In this document: piece by piece, positions 10,477-21,404 of the stretch
Numbering within the stretch: the first letter of the stretch is position 1
Layout: every line of letters begins with the position of its first letter
Source of the DNA: Ophiobolus disseminans
Lineage: Eukaryota > Ascomycota > Dothideomycetes > Pleosporales > Phaeosphaeriaceae
DNA length: 64,000 nucleotides
Assembly: GCA_010093685.1 (NCBI GenBank)
Contig: MU006218.1
Location: forward strand, 221,766 to 285,765
Direction: 5' to 3'
The notes under the pieces: model-generated
What the model saw: only the letters and a program-made list of their open reading frames with translations
Told to the model about the DNA's origin: nothing
The model's database searches: none
Position numbers and translations under genes: made by a program

Positions 10477-12510
10477 GTTCGCTTTGAAAGATGTTCGGGT
10501 CGAGAATAAGCTCGAAACAAATGGTGAATGATATGTCCAGGGAAGGTACTGAGTTGCATGAATTAACCGAAAAGTCTAGGGCCAGAATTATGGTGAATGT
10601 CGCACAAAGATAAGAGGCGGAGGAAGGCAAGACGAAAGGTACTTGCAATACTCCCAGCCGACTGCAGCCTGCTTCGCCTATATACAAGGCACGGAGTTTG
10701 CAGTCTTACATCCAGACCAACTTCAGCCTTTGTTTTGCTGGTTGTCCTGCATGGATCGTCCAACCGCATGCAGGGTAAAACACGCCAAGCCTGCCCTCTC
10801 CGAGCGTTCGGCGGAGCGAAGTCTCCCTTAACAACACTGCTTAGCTCCTTTTGGCGCGTGCTTACATCACTATCTTACAGATTCGGTGCCTCAGGAGGTG
10901 CGACAAGGTATGCCTGCTGAAACTTACCTCTGTGATGGTATGCGCGCGGCGCACATGCGATTCGCGGTACATACCTGTGCAGATAGGCAACAACATCGGG
11001 AGACTTGATGACGAACAACATGTTCCTCTTCTCCGAATTTACGGAGCAAGGCACTCTGAATGTCGACGACGAGTGCTCGCAGGTGGACCATACTTCGTGT
11101 GGGACAATGCGACGAACCCAAATCGACCACCGAGCACCTTGGATGCATTAGACGACATGACACAATGTCATACTCCAAGCTTCGAGAATCGATTTTACAG
11201 CCTGCATCGACGCTACCATCATTCACCGGCATTTGATGGTGGTTACACCACAGTCGTGACAATACACCGGCGGAAACCAAGAAAATTACGACTTTGAAAC
11301 ACCCAAACCAAAACACCAGCTCGACGCTTCCACGACATGTCGCAGCAGCCGAGCCTCTTCAGTACGTACTTACCGCCACCTTCTTCCCATGTCGCTACCA
11401 CAAATTCCTTCACGGCGATACAGCTCCAATCATTTCGACTTTGAAGCAGACCGGGCTCAACGTTAGCCGCGGCAGCTTTGATGAGTTGGGACATGAGGAA
11501 CGCTGCTAATCATGCGATCTACTTCATCACCACCGCCTTTCCCTCGTTGGATTTCATGAGCGATAGTTTGTACTGCGAGTTACAAAAAGGAGAAGCGGAG
11601 CAACATACACGGTGAACTTACTATCTACGAAAGAGCCGTACTCTCAAAGAATAGATTGAGCGGAACGAAGAACAGCAACACATTTTTATCGTCAATCTAA
11701 AAGCACTACACGACAAACCTCCATCAAGACTCTTTCAGTAGCTTTGTTCGACGTACAAACGCAAATCGTCGCTATCCCCCCGTTGAAACTTCCTTCTCCC
11801 CGCCTTGTCGGAATATCACAAGAAATCTCCAATAATCTTACCAGGTCACACGCAGTGCAAGATACCCGTCCACTTGCTGGAACTATCCAACTTCTACCTC
11901 CTCGCCCCGCCCAAATATTCCTCTCATCCTCTCACCCCGTCGACCCCATCGACACCGCTAATAGATATATCACCAAGCATTATCTTAACGCACATTCCCC
12001 GACCTCACGTCCCGCCTTGTTCTAGGACGTGAACAGTCGATGCCGAATACCCCAAACATGCGGACCATTTTATGACATCGGCGTAAGCAAGACGGAAATG
12101 TGGACCTATGACCTGAATTGGTATAGGGTAAGTTATCCACGCTGACTTGAGGGCGGGGAAAGGGTTTGCATATGATGGTCAAATGCTGGTGGAAAGCGTG
12201 AGGGTAGATATGCTGGGGAATCCATCATTGGATAGGGCCGGGCAGCGGAGTGCCCAGGAATTGCGTCGGGACTGAACGGTGTGACGCAGGGGTTGCGGCG
12301 GAACTGTGATATATGATACCATACCTTGTATAGCTTCACGATATCGACACGAAGTTCAGTGAAGGCAATGATGCATTTCATAATTGATGGTATTATGTAT
12401 TATAGATTATGTGAACGTGATAGGGCTGAGTAGATGAACATAGTGGCGAACATGCTAGCGAACAACAGGCTCAATGAGCCTGGCAGACAAAGTGACTGCG
12501 GACCCCTTCA
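10477..12510. other. 2-kb intergenic region upstream of the MFS gene
   Basis: It contains the exporter promoter (including a CGG-type element at 10799-10815) and no gene I can defend. Several short open stretches at 10.9-11.6 kb, mainly on the minus strand, look slightly protein-like and have possible splice sites, but they do not join into a recognisable product. 11.7-12.0 kb is pyrimidine-rich. Confidence 0.4.
10799..10815. promoter_or_regulatory. CGG-type element upstream of the MFS gene
   Basis: TCCGAGCGTTCGGCGGA lies 323-339 bp upstream of the exporter's ATG. It matches the palindrome before the regulator in length and at 12 of 17 positions, and shares TCCG-N5-TCGGCGGA. It is a candidate binding site for the neighbouring Zn2Cys6 protein. 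Confidence 0.4.
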
Positions 12511-13283
12511 TTACCACGATTCGCTCCTCGGCAAGACGATTTCGACGTCGCGGTCCTTGACACCATATGCGACACCAGCGCGGAGCATTGCGTCGCGATC
12601 GCCCACATAGGTCCATTGGCTCTCCTCTTCGACCAACACTCGCTTCAATCCGGGCAGCTGGTCGAACGCCAAATGGTGTGCCCACTCCAGAAGATCGAGG
12701 TGGTCCGTCTGCGCGGCATCGTCGCTGCCAGGAAACTGCGTCACGCTGTGCCACAGCTTTCCGCCGACGTTTGCGTCCTGGGTACTGATCTGAACTATTG
12801 CAAGGGCGTGTCGCTGAGCGTCCGTGAGGTGGTTGACAAACTCCGCAAAGGACCCATCGCTGTACACAAGGAAGGTGGTGAGTTGGAACAGCAGGAGGTG
12901 AGTTTCCGCGTGCACCTGTCGGCAAACGCTCGTGAGGCCGGCCACGCAGAAAGCGGCGGTAGGCGTCAGTGACTCCTGGATGTCCGCAAAGGGTGTACCT
13001 GCCCACGCGAATTTGGAGGCCGCGGCACTAGCCGAGTGCGGAATGACCTGGAGATATGTCGGCGGCGTTCCTGAGCGATATACGGAGAGTACGACGTCGC
13101 TGAGGGCGTAGTGGTAGACCCGGTTGCGCAACTCGCCGGGCAGTCGAAGAAATGGCGATTCCTGCTGATTGCGTATGGCGCTGAGTTGAGGTGGTTAGCG
13201 AGAGTCTCGTTGACGCGAGAGATGTCTCACCGAACGTAGGCTTCCTCCTCGTTAAGGACTCGCTGCGCGTCTGTCGATGCCAT
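12511..13283 (-). CDS. LPxELRN (F-box-like) family protein, intact
   Basis: Exon 1 (13283-13231) and exon 2 (13180-12511) are joined by a 50-bp phase-2 intron (13181-13230) and give 240 residues. After AIRNQQESPFLRLPGELRN comes RVYHYAL, then a conserved GLTSVCRQVHAETHLLLFQL block. NHLTDAQRHALAIVQI and a C-terminal GLKRVLVEEESQWTYVGDRD segment follow. The order LPxELRN - CRQ(I/V)xxE - F...F - LTDAQR - GLKxV is that of large Dothideomycete families related to 2EXR/DUF7730. An F-box/adaptor-like role is assumed from the N-terminal motif only. It shares intron position and phase with its neighbour at 14.2 kb and with the pseudogene at 4.8 kb, so they derive from one ancestor. Confidence 0.75.
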
Positions 13284-13768
13284 GGTATCTTCGTGCGAAA
13301 GGTGTGTTGAGGAGTAAGGAGATCAAAGGGAGAAGTCAACTGAGGAAGGCGAAGATAGCTTGTTAGTAACAGTTCGTGACATCACACCCACTGGAAGGAA
13401 GGTGCGATCAAGTAGCCTCAACAATCTTTCCACGTGGAGCTTCTCTTCCGAAGTCGGCACAAGCTCGCTGCCGCCTTCTGTCCGCCTGTCGCTGGTACAC
13501 GATCGCATGCGTTATCACCATGTGTAGAGCCGCCCGGCCTTCTCACTACGACTGAACTGTCATAACGTCTCGATGTCGCGCATGAATGTCTTGCGACCAG
13601 GTCGTTCACATATATTCACTCTTGTCTATTATGAACCTCCTTAAGCACAAGACTAGCCCCAAGTAAGAGCAAAATCGTTGTCTCTGACCGACGCAGCGTC
13701 TCACTCAAATCAGGAACTCCAGCTCTTCAACGGGGCTCATAAGAACCCTCTCAGTCCGCCCAACTCAA
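13284..13768. other. Intergenic between two LPxELRN paralogues
   Basis: No coding frame, repeat or RNA is evident. It should hold the promoter of the gene starting at 13283 and the 3' end of the gene ending at 13769. Confidence 0.5.
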
Positions 13769-14361
13769 TCAGCAGCCAACGCGGGCAATTGCTCGTACTC
13801 TAAGAATGAACCGCGACTTGTCACGAGTATACTCTTCGTGGTCAAAAGCGACCTGATAATCGTTGCTCGTGCTACCCGCAAAAACGAAGGGGATAAAGAC
13901 TGCGCGGATCCCCTCCAGTTGAACAGCGCTCAAGTCATTCAGGAAGTGCGACAATCCATCGGCGTACTCGATGCGCAAAGTAGCGTACTGGAACAGCAGA
14001 GCACGGCAGTCGGCGTTCAGTTGTCGGCATGCTCGCATCATACCGCATGCGTTTGCGCCATAGTTGAGCAGACATCTTCCACTCCCGTCGTAGGTGCAGG
14101 TACTGTACTTGCGCCGACCCGATGTCGGCTCACAGACGTCGATGACCAGAGAGTCGAAGTAATACGCATAGATTTTGTTGCGAGCCTCGCCAGGCAGACG
14201 TAGCAGAGGCGATTGTTGTTGGTTTCGTTTCGTGCTGTTCAGTATGTCAGGCTCGCACTCGGAGACATGCGCCAGGGGCATCTCGCGACTCACATGTCGT
14301 CGGCAGTGTGATTCGCGAGCGCAGCCCACTGCTGCGTCAAGGTCAGAGGTTGGCCTGCCAT
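13769..14361 (-). CDS. LPxELRN-like family protein (LPGEARN variant), intact
   Basis: ATG 14361 opens exon 1 (14361-14294, MAGQPLTLTQQWAALANHTA). A 59-bp intron (14235-14293, phase 2) leads to exon 2 (14234-13769) beginning TKRNQQQSPLLRLPGEARNK, then IYAYYFDS. The product is 177 residues. The frame stays open further upstream, but the splice-site pair and the match of TKRNQQ to the paralogues favour this start. MRACRQLNADCRALLFQYAT and HFLNDLSAVQLEGIRAVF correspond to the family blocks. It is shorter than its paralogue at 12.5 kb, with the end of the C-terminal region missing. Function is unknown. Confidence 0.7.
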
Positions 14362-14483
14362 CCCGCGTGAATTCGTTGAAGTTGATAGAAGGTGAATCTG
14401 ATGGCGTTGCGCAAAGAGCGAATTTGGTGATGAGTGTGACGTCTAAGCACTTAGCGTGCCGCGATTCACTTTCATCGCGTCCC

Positions 14484-17069
14484 TCATGCGACAGACCTAA
14501 CCTCTTTCGCAACCGCAGCGCAAAGTTCCACTTTCACACCCGCTCCACTCAAGACGTGTATCCAAAGTCGTTGCGTGTCGCTCAGTCGATCATTCTCGCT
14601 TTTCACCTCGGAAAACTTTACGTCCCTCTTCGCACCGTCCTCTGCGACTTTCCACAGAAAAAGATCTGGTACACCACCGCCTCGTTGCCCATACTCTTGC
14701 GCCATGACTTTGCAGACAGTGGCTAGCGCTTCGCCATCAAAGCACTGCGCAATCTCAACGAGGTCGACAATGTCGAACGACCAATCGAGGCCTACGACAC
14801 AAGTTCGCCGCTCATGGTGTTCGTCATAGATTCGTTGCACGATGACTGGTGCATTGCCGTTTGAGATCTCGTTCAAGCGTGCATTGATCTCCGAGATGCG
14901 AGACGGGTAGAATGCATCCGTGTGGAGATCCAATGGGCAGGTCTGGTATGGTGTCTGGAAGACATTGGGTATGTAAGTGAACATGACATCGAAGAACAGG
15001 TACGCGAACAGTGTGCGCACGATACCACCCTCGCTATGATAGCCTTTCCAGCCCTGGTTGCGATACTGCGAAAGGCACATTGCCTCAACGGAGCATTCAC
15101 CATCCTCGCGTGGGTCAATCCATATGGTCTTGCCGCCACGTCTGTTAGGGTTCGGGTGTGGTGAGCTGTTCCGTCGTGGTAGCGAAGGCCTGTCGCGCTC
15201 GATGCGAGTGCCTTCCATGGTGATTTCTGAAGGCTTCGTGAGCCGCACATGTCCAAAGTCGTGTTGCAAGCGTTTAGGTATGTTCAGCGACTTCTCAAGC
15301 TTCGTGACACGTTTCTGTAGATCGTAATGGTGCATGATGTGCACGAATCGATCTTGCAAGCCATCTTCACAGGTCTGGAGAGCACTTCTTTTCCAATGCT
15401 TCTTTTGTTGGTCGTCGCTCCTCTTGTCGGACTCAGTTAGCCCTGCCATATAGTGCTCCTCAAGCAGAGCTTTGCGTTGGTACCAAGCACCACGTCGTGA
15501 GTGGTGGAACAATCGCTGTGTTAGAAGCTCAGTCAACAGCTCATGCTCGCGCTTGTGCTCTTTCCGCCGCGCAAGCACATACAGAGCTTTGTGTATGATG
15601 CGTGTATAGACCCACGCTGGCGATAGGCGTCGCAGATACGAACCTTCACCACTATGATATATGCTGTCTTCCTTTCGCTGTTCTTCTTGACAAAGTGCTT
15701 GCCAGCGAGGATACACCTCGTCGAAAGTGTCCATGATCTCGTCATAGTCTTTTTCGGTAGGTCGACCATTGAACTCCAAGATACTGTCTATCCGGAACTG
15801 CGTCCGTACCGAGGCCTCATATTCTAGGAGCAGCGAGCGAGAAACGAAGATGTTGGCAGATCGGGAAACAATGTATTCTGGGAAGTTCCAACGAGCTATT
15901 TTTGCAAGAATGATGGTCGTAAGCGACTTCTCGGTCCATTCGGTCGAGCGGTAGAAGACGAGATGCACTCTTTCGAACAGCTTCAGAGTTGGCAGCGACA
16001 GGCGTATGCAAGGACCTGTCTCATTCATGATCTTGCGTGTGAAGTGCGCATCGCGATTCGTATCATCCGAGAGGTCGTCGGCCGGTGCAATCTCAACTTC
16101 TGGAGTCTCAGGTCTTGACCCGGGTGCCGAAGCCGAAGATCGTCGTGACATCTCGGAATCTGAGCGCTTCAGTCCCATATGGCCCAAACCAGCCTGCTTC
16201 CGGCTCGTTCGACGTAACGCCTTGAGCAAATCCCTCTTGTTCTTGCCTTGCACCTTTGCGTCTTTAGCCAGTATTTTGAGCTCATCCAGCTTCAGCAGAG
16301 ACGAAGCCTCCTCGAGCGTGGTTATCTCCTCCCCTGACCGATCCGCAAACGTGAACGATGTTCCCAGCGTTGTCCCAGCCGGCGGCTCGAGCTCGCCGGG
16401 GTGTGACTCGATTTCGGCAGAAGATGCGGGTAGCTCGAAGGTGCGTTGTAGAGTCCCGACTGCGGCATCGAGGTCGGATATATCACCGTGGTAACCAAGA
16501 TTCTTTACGCGATGCCACGCGGACGTCTTGCGCAGGAAGAGGCGTACATATAGATATTGCGCTTCATAGCCCAGCTCTCGCCATACACGAAATACATCCG
16601 TCTCAGCCTCGTCGAAAAGATGGCTTTCGTCTTCCAACACAGTGTCCAATGCCAAATTGAATGCGTCCACATATAGTGAGCTCTTTCCTCTGACCCACGC
16701 GCGCTTCTCTAATCGCTCCTCCGGCTTAGCGGTGTTGTCCTCCTGCGACGCCTTGAAAGCCTCATATGCCTCGATAGCTTCGTCATCGACTCTGACCTCA
16801 GGCAGAGCACTCTCTAAATCTGTTCTGTGCTCCTTCTCGTCCTTTTCCTCGGTCTTGACGTCTTTGTCATCATCCTCGGCATCGCTGTCGGCCACCTCGC
16901 GATTGGCAAACTTGCGCGGTGTGGGCGGCGGCTTTCGAGGGCTGTCGTCTGTTTTCTGGCGCTTCGCAGGCCGGTCCTTTTCGCCGTCGAAGTTGGTCGA
17001 TTTTGGGTGCTTGATGAACCTCGTAATCATCTGGTTGTGCTTCGAAGGGCTCTGTGAGTTGAGCGCCAT
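14484..17069 (-). CDS. FAN1: Fanconi-associated nuclease 1 homologue (FAN1, VRR-NUC)
   Basis: A single uninterrupted frame encodes 861 residues from ATG 17069; an in-frame ATG at 17150 would add 27 residues. FAN1 is a structure-specific 5' flap endo/exonuclease in interstrand-crosslink repair. The N-terminus is charged and low-complexity (RKPPPTPRKFANRE; acidic DDDKDVKTEEKDEKE). The middle matches the FAN1 SAP/TPR-containing core (YLYVRLFLRKTSAWHRV; ERVHLVFYRSTEW; SRRGAWYQRKALLEEHYM). The C-terminus is the PD-(D/E)xK VRR-NUC domain. GVPDLFLW followed by KFSEVKSENDRLSDTQRLW supplies the catalytic Asp, Glu and Lys. I prefer the internal ATG because the extra residues (GRRVPGEACTHHCGARP) look like translated leader. 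I see no adjacent repair genes. Confidence 0.92.
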   Translation of the reverse strand: MALNSQSPSKHNQMITRFIKHPKSTNFDGEKDRPAKRQKTDDSPRKPPPTPRKFANREVADSDAEDDDKDVKTEEKDEKEHRTDLESALPEVRVDDEAIEAYEAFKASQEDNTAKPEERLEKRAWVRGKSSLYVDAFNLALDTVLEDESHLFDEAETDVFRVWRELGYEAQYLYVRLFLRKTSAWHRVKNLGYHGDISDLDAAVGTLQRTFELPASSAEIESHPGELEPPAGTTLGTSFTFADRSGEEITTLEEASSLLKLDELKILAKDAKVQGKNKRDLLKALRRTSRKQAGLGHMGLKRSDSEMSRRSSASAPGSRPETPEVEIAPADDLSDDTNRDAHFTRKIMNETGPCIRLSLPTLKLFERVHLVFYRSTEWTEKSLTTIILAKIARWNFPEYIVSRSANIFVSRSLLLEYEASVRTQFRIDSILEFNGRPTEKDYDEIMDTFDEVYPRWQALCQEEQRKEDSIYHSGEGSYLRRLSPAWVYTRIIHKALYVLARRKEHKREHELLTELLTQRLFHHSRRGAWYQRKALLEEHYMAGLTESDKRSDDQQKKHWKRSALQTCEDGLQDRFVHIMHHYDLQKRVTKLEKSLNIPKRLQHDFGHVRLTKPSEITMEGTRIERDRPSLPRRNSSPHPNPNRRGGKTIWIDPREDGECSVEAMCLSQYRNQGWKGYHSEGGIVRTLFAYLFFDVMFTYIPNVFQTPYQTCPLDLHTDAFYPSRISEINARLNEISNGNAPVIVQRIYDEHHERRTCVVGLDWSFDIVDLVEIAQCFDGEALATVCKVMAQEYGQRGGGVPDLFLWKVAEDGAKRDVKFSEVKSENDRLSDTQRLWIHVLSGAGVKVELCAAVAKEVRSVA

Positions 17070-18134
17070 CGTCGTGGCCGAGTGAAGGGGTCTTGCCCCA
17101 CAATGATGCGTGCACGCTTCACCGGGGACGCGCCTTCCGCAACGCGCCATCACGAGGCGCTAACCGACCCCTGCTTGGGCCGCATAGGCCTTGCTCATTG
17201 CCATCAAACTTGCACCCATCTTCAACATACATGTCTTCATCGCGAAGCTTAGCGATTCTGTATAGAGGTTTGCTGATGTAGACCTATTTGCCCAGGTGGT
17301 TGTGCGACATGATTGGACGTCAATTTGTGTCTCCTCATGCTAGGGTCTGGGTGGGTAAACACGGGTTTGAGGGTCTGAAGCGCTGAGAATACGTTGGAAA
17401 CGCTTCAGCCCATGTCTTGGCGCCGAACTGCTCTAGGAGAAAGTCTTCCTTGGACTGCATTGTAATTAAAGACCTCGGGAATTATGAACTTATGAACAAT
17501 GAGGTGAAGTGTTGAAGGAGTTGATTGAGTGAGTAACTAAGAGAGAGCAGAAGGCTCTATATATATAGGAGGCTGGGATCACATGATATGCAGCTATCTC
17601 AGCTTCAAACAGAAGTCGCATTTGAAGGCAACATTGTGTTGTTTTGAGGTTATGTACAGCTTTGCCAAGTCTTTTACTGATGCTATTCGAACAAGGCGTC
17701 CGCATGAATACATTCTTTCTTTGTATAGCGCTAGCTCTGATGTCCTTTCTCGGCAATCTGGCTCTCTCTGATGATGAGGTGTTCTTTGTTCTGGGAGATT
17801 GATTTTACCACGTTCTTTCAATTTCATTGGGCCCGTGTATTGTTACAATCTCGGTACTCACTCACACTACATCAAAGAACAAGATCTGTCGATTCCACAA
17901 CAACGAGGTTAGAAATTGCTTCGAGTATTTCTACAGCAGGATATATAGCATCAAAACAATCAATACCTCCCCAATGCACGCTCTCGCAAAGTCCATCCCA
18001 AAGACTTGCAGCAACTATCCACCACCAAGTTTAATGCCCAAAGAGGTCCAAATCATGTACAAGAACCCGCTCAAGAACGCTGCTCAAACGAAACAAGAAA
18101 ACCTCAAGCCATTTCGTGACGCATCAACTCCACA
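17070..18134. other. Intergenic, upstream of FAN1
   Basis: I see no supported gene. The sequence includes a TATATATA tract near 17565 and scattered AT-rich stretches. Short frames on both strands lack family resemblance. Confidence 0.5.
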
Positions 18135-19574
18135 TCAACCTCTCTTCTCCACATCTACAGGCCCCTGAATACTAACCTGCACCCCCTGCATCTCCTCATC
18201 CCGCCTGGCATCCCAACTATTCCGCATGATCTCGACCTTCGTATCGACCTGCACAACGCCCATCTGCGTCCAACTGCCCACGACATCTCGCAGCGCCCTC
18301 TCATCGGACTCTAAACTTTGCCTCTCCGTCGTAGCGCCAAACCCGCCTCTCCGCTCATCCGTGCTCTTCTTCTCGCTGCCATGTACGGATCGCGCACCCG
18401 ACTTAGTCGCATAGCTATGCCCGACGCCGAGCTCGATTTCGTCGCTGTCGATGTCGGTGCGCATGCGGGAGCGCGGGCCCTTCGAGGTCGACATGTTGCC
18501 GTACTGGGAGCCGTAGCCGTATTTTGGCGGCTTGGCGGATGCACCTGTAATGTAACTATTTGTGTGGTCGCGTAGGAAGCGGATGTGTTCGCGCAGCAGT
18601 GGCCAGATGCCGGGCAGGTTGGCGACGTAGACGGCGACCGAGGCTTCGCGCGTGTACCAGAACATGTAGGTTGTTGCGTAGACATCGGAGAGGTTGAAGA
18701 CTTTTGTGAGGATGGCGGCGACGATCTGAGAGGGGGTTGGTTAGTGGTTCTCGAAGACTGGAATAGTGCTAGGGGAGACGTACGACGAAGGTGCCCATGC
18801 TAAACAATATGCCGAGTCCGAGTTTTTGTTTGAGGGGGAGGGTGAGCGAATAGATCATAGGGATGGGCAAGGCGATGATGAGCAGGTCGCTGCTGATGTT
18901 GAAGGTGGCCTGGACGTAGGCAAAGTGCTCGAGTGTCGTACACTGGGGATTTGGAGGCGGGACTGCCCAATATCCAGTAAAGGGCCGGCAAGCAGTGAAA
19001 AAGGCAATCTGGACCGCGACGTATCCTACCACTACCCAGCCTGCGACGAATTTGATCCATTTGTTGTATGTTGTCCCGGTGATCATGCGCGAGAACATGA
19101 ACAGCATGCACGCTTTGAGTGTCCAAATGACATTCAGCATACACTGCGAATGTCAGTCTCGTGTTGAGGTATGATCAAAAAAGGGTGTACTACCTGCTCT
19201 GAGACGATGACGATTTTGGAGCCCTTGATACGTTCGTCTATCTCTTCATGTGACATCGAGGCAAACTGCTCAGGTGGAAACAGGTTTGATCCTCCTCCTC
19301 CCGCAATGATATTCAGGCATGCTATTAACCCGGTGTAAAAGAGAGGAACGGCGGAAACCATCAACCAGTCGTCGACTGCGAACTGTGTGGCACTTCGTAC
19401 GCGACGCCAGCGTGCGAAACTAGAGAGAAGATGTCAACCCTCTGTGTGAGTACTTGATAGCGAGGAGATAACATACGTTCGCAACCCTATCATGAACATC
19501 CCTATCCCATACAAAGTCCATGACTGACTCGCGAGTTGAAGTTGGAACGACATGGCAGCATCTTCCCCGGCCAT
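18135..19574 (-). CDS. Fungal rhodopsin-domain (PTH11/SAT4-like) integral membrane protein
   Basis: Four exons (19574-19477, 19419-19194, 19143-18784, 18725-18135) with 50-58 bp introns give 424 residues. Seven hydrophobic segments fill residues 10-285. Family blocks include GLRTFARWRR, FAVDDWLMVSAVPLFY, RMITGTTYNKWIKFVAG, FFTACRPFTGYW, NISSDLLIIALPIPMIYSL and REASVAVYVANLPGIWPLLRE. These are typical of the fungal rhodopsin-like family that includes PTH11-type GPCR-like proteins, although many members have no known ligand. There is no CFEM domain at the N-terminus. The C-terminal 130 residues are hydrophilic, Ser/Arg-rich and probably cytosolic. Surface sensing is possible but not shown by the sequence. 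Confidence 0.88.
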
Positions 19575-21404
19575 AACTTCGTCGATCGCCCAGATATATA
19601 AAAGAAGGTTCCTAAGACGTAATGTCTAGCGCATACGGTGGAGTCCCACGCTGATCACAGGCTTTTTCGAAAACGTAACCGAGAGCTCATGCTAGTGTGA
19701 TGAGGCTAGAACGTGAAGAACTAGGCGGTAACAGTGCACAATTCAGAATGTGAAGGTGTAGACTGTGACAGATGCGTGAAAAAAAAATTAAACGGGCAGC
19801 CTAGAGAATAAGAGCGAGCATGTACAGCGAGATGCCGCTGACGACGATAGTATTACAAAAGGAACGTCGGTACCTGCCTCAGATAGCAGCACCATCATCC
19901 ACTCTCGAGAAAACGGGTAACCTCCTTAGCCATCTTTGTGATGATGCATCGCTAGTGCCCGAGGCGGCAATGGGGGCACCGAGGGTCCGGCCGTCAATTC
20001 GTTCACCTCATCAGCGAACGTGCATGGATGCGTTGCTGAGAACCACCGAAGTAGCTCCCATGAGCTTGACGACTTCACGTCAAAGCAGAGCGTAATCCAA
20101 GCTAGATTGGGCTGAGGTGCCGTACGCGACTGTCATTGGTGACAGCGTCGTGGTCAAGACGCTTGTTGCTTGACCAGTACGCGGCTGAACAGCCACCATA
20201 TGGGTACGGGAGGATGGGACCAACGACCCGCAAGCCAGACGCCTTCAGCCGTGGAAACGGTGTCCAATGTGCGCAGCGGTCGACGGCGTGTGCAACTACA
20301 CCAAGCATATGCCAAACGGCCGGAATCGTCAATCTCCCAGAAAGATCGTGATGTTTCAATTCCCACTGTTCTCATGTTTCTCTTGTGAAGTTTCCCTTCT
20401 TCCACGGACTCTTTGCAAGCTAAGCAAGATGTGGATAATAATAAGATCGGAAAGATAAGAGATGTCATGGGTGCGAGGATCTCGGATCGCAGGCGATGTC
20501 CAACTCCCTGGACCCACGATTTCCCGATCACCTCTGTTCCAGATGCAGGTGTCCCCAGTTCAGGGATATCGAATCGAGGTTCCAATAAGCTGAGGATTCA
20601 GCGCCATGCATTTCACCATGATACAATGTGGCGGAGTATTCTCCGACTGCACACAGCTTATAGCGAGTCCATTTCCTCGAATCAATGCATACGCCATCGC
20701 TAATGCCAGCGTGAATCGCCACGAGGATATACGAGGCGTTTCAGAGCTATTGGTAGCCCCGTACCTGCATACGTGATGCGCCTCGGTCGTGGCCGGAGAT
20801 GCTGAGATTTGAAGCGTGAGATAAAAGATGTGGTCAAGAGACAAGAGATAAGAAAAACAAACCATCGCTTCGAGTTAGCGTGGAGAGCGGGACCGCGGGC
20901 GCCAGGGGAAGAGCTTGCCTCGTGCCGTGGCGTCCCAACGCTGTGGGTCGTACGGGGATCTTGCTCGATCTGAAGATCGCGCCTGCCCCTTCAGAACAAG
21001 GTTTGCAAGTAGAGGGTCCGGAAGATGTGATAGATAGGCATACTTCATCAATTCGGCACAATGCGATGCCCTATTTCCGCCACTTACGACTGCAGTGATA
21101 TTTGAAGCGAGATAGGATGATGTTGTGGAACAATTACCATGTCTAAGTATTGATACTAAGATGGAAGCTGGTGACCAAATAATGGATGCCTCAAGAGTTC
21201 TAAATGGTCCCCTTGACAACATCATCGACCTGGTATGCAGGTGTTAAATGCCGATCACGAGAATGCATAAATACTAGGCAACCCGCTGTATGTACTCCAA
21301 AGCGCTAAATATCGCGGCAAATCAAGCGAAAGCTAAAGTTTCAAAAAGACACCGTTGAACACCAGCCGAGGAACTACGCGTCCCTATCAATGCAAAGGGT
21401 CAAG
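19575..21404. other. 1.8-kb intergenic region
   Basis: I see no reading frame with recognisable similarity on either strand and no repeat or RNA gene. Base composition is unremarkable. Confidence 0.5.

Noticed and set aside
10924..11560. Possible multi-exon minus-strand gene
   Set aside because: Splice-like sites exist, but no combination of exons gave a continuous product or recognisable domain.
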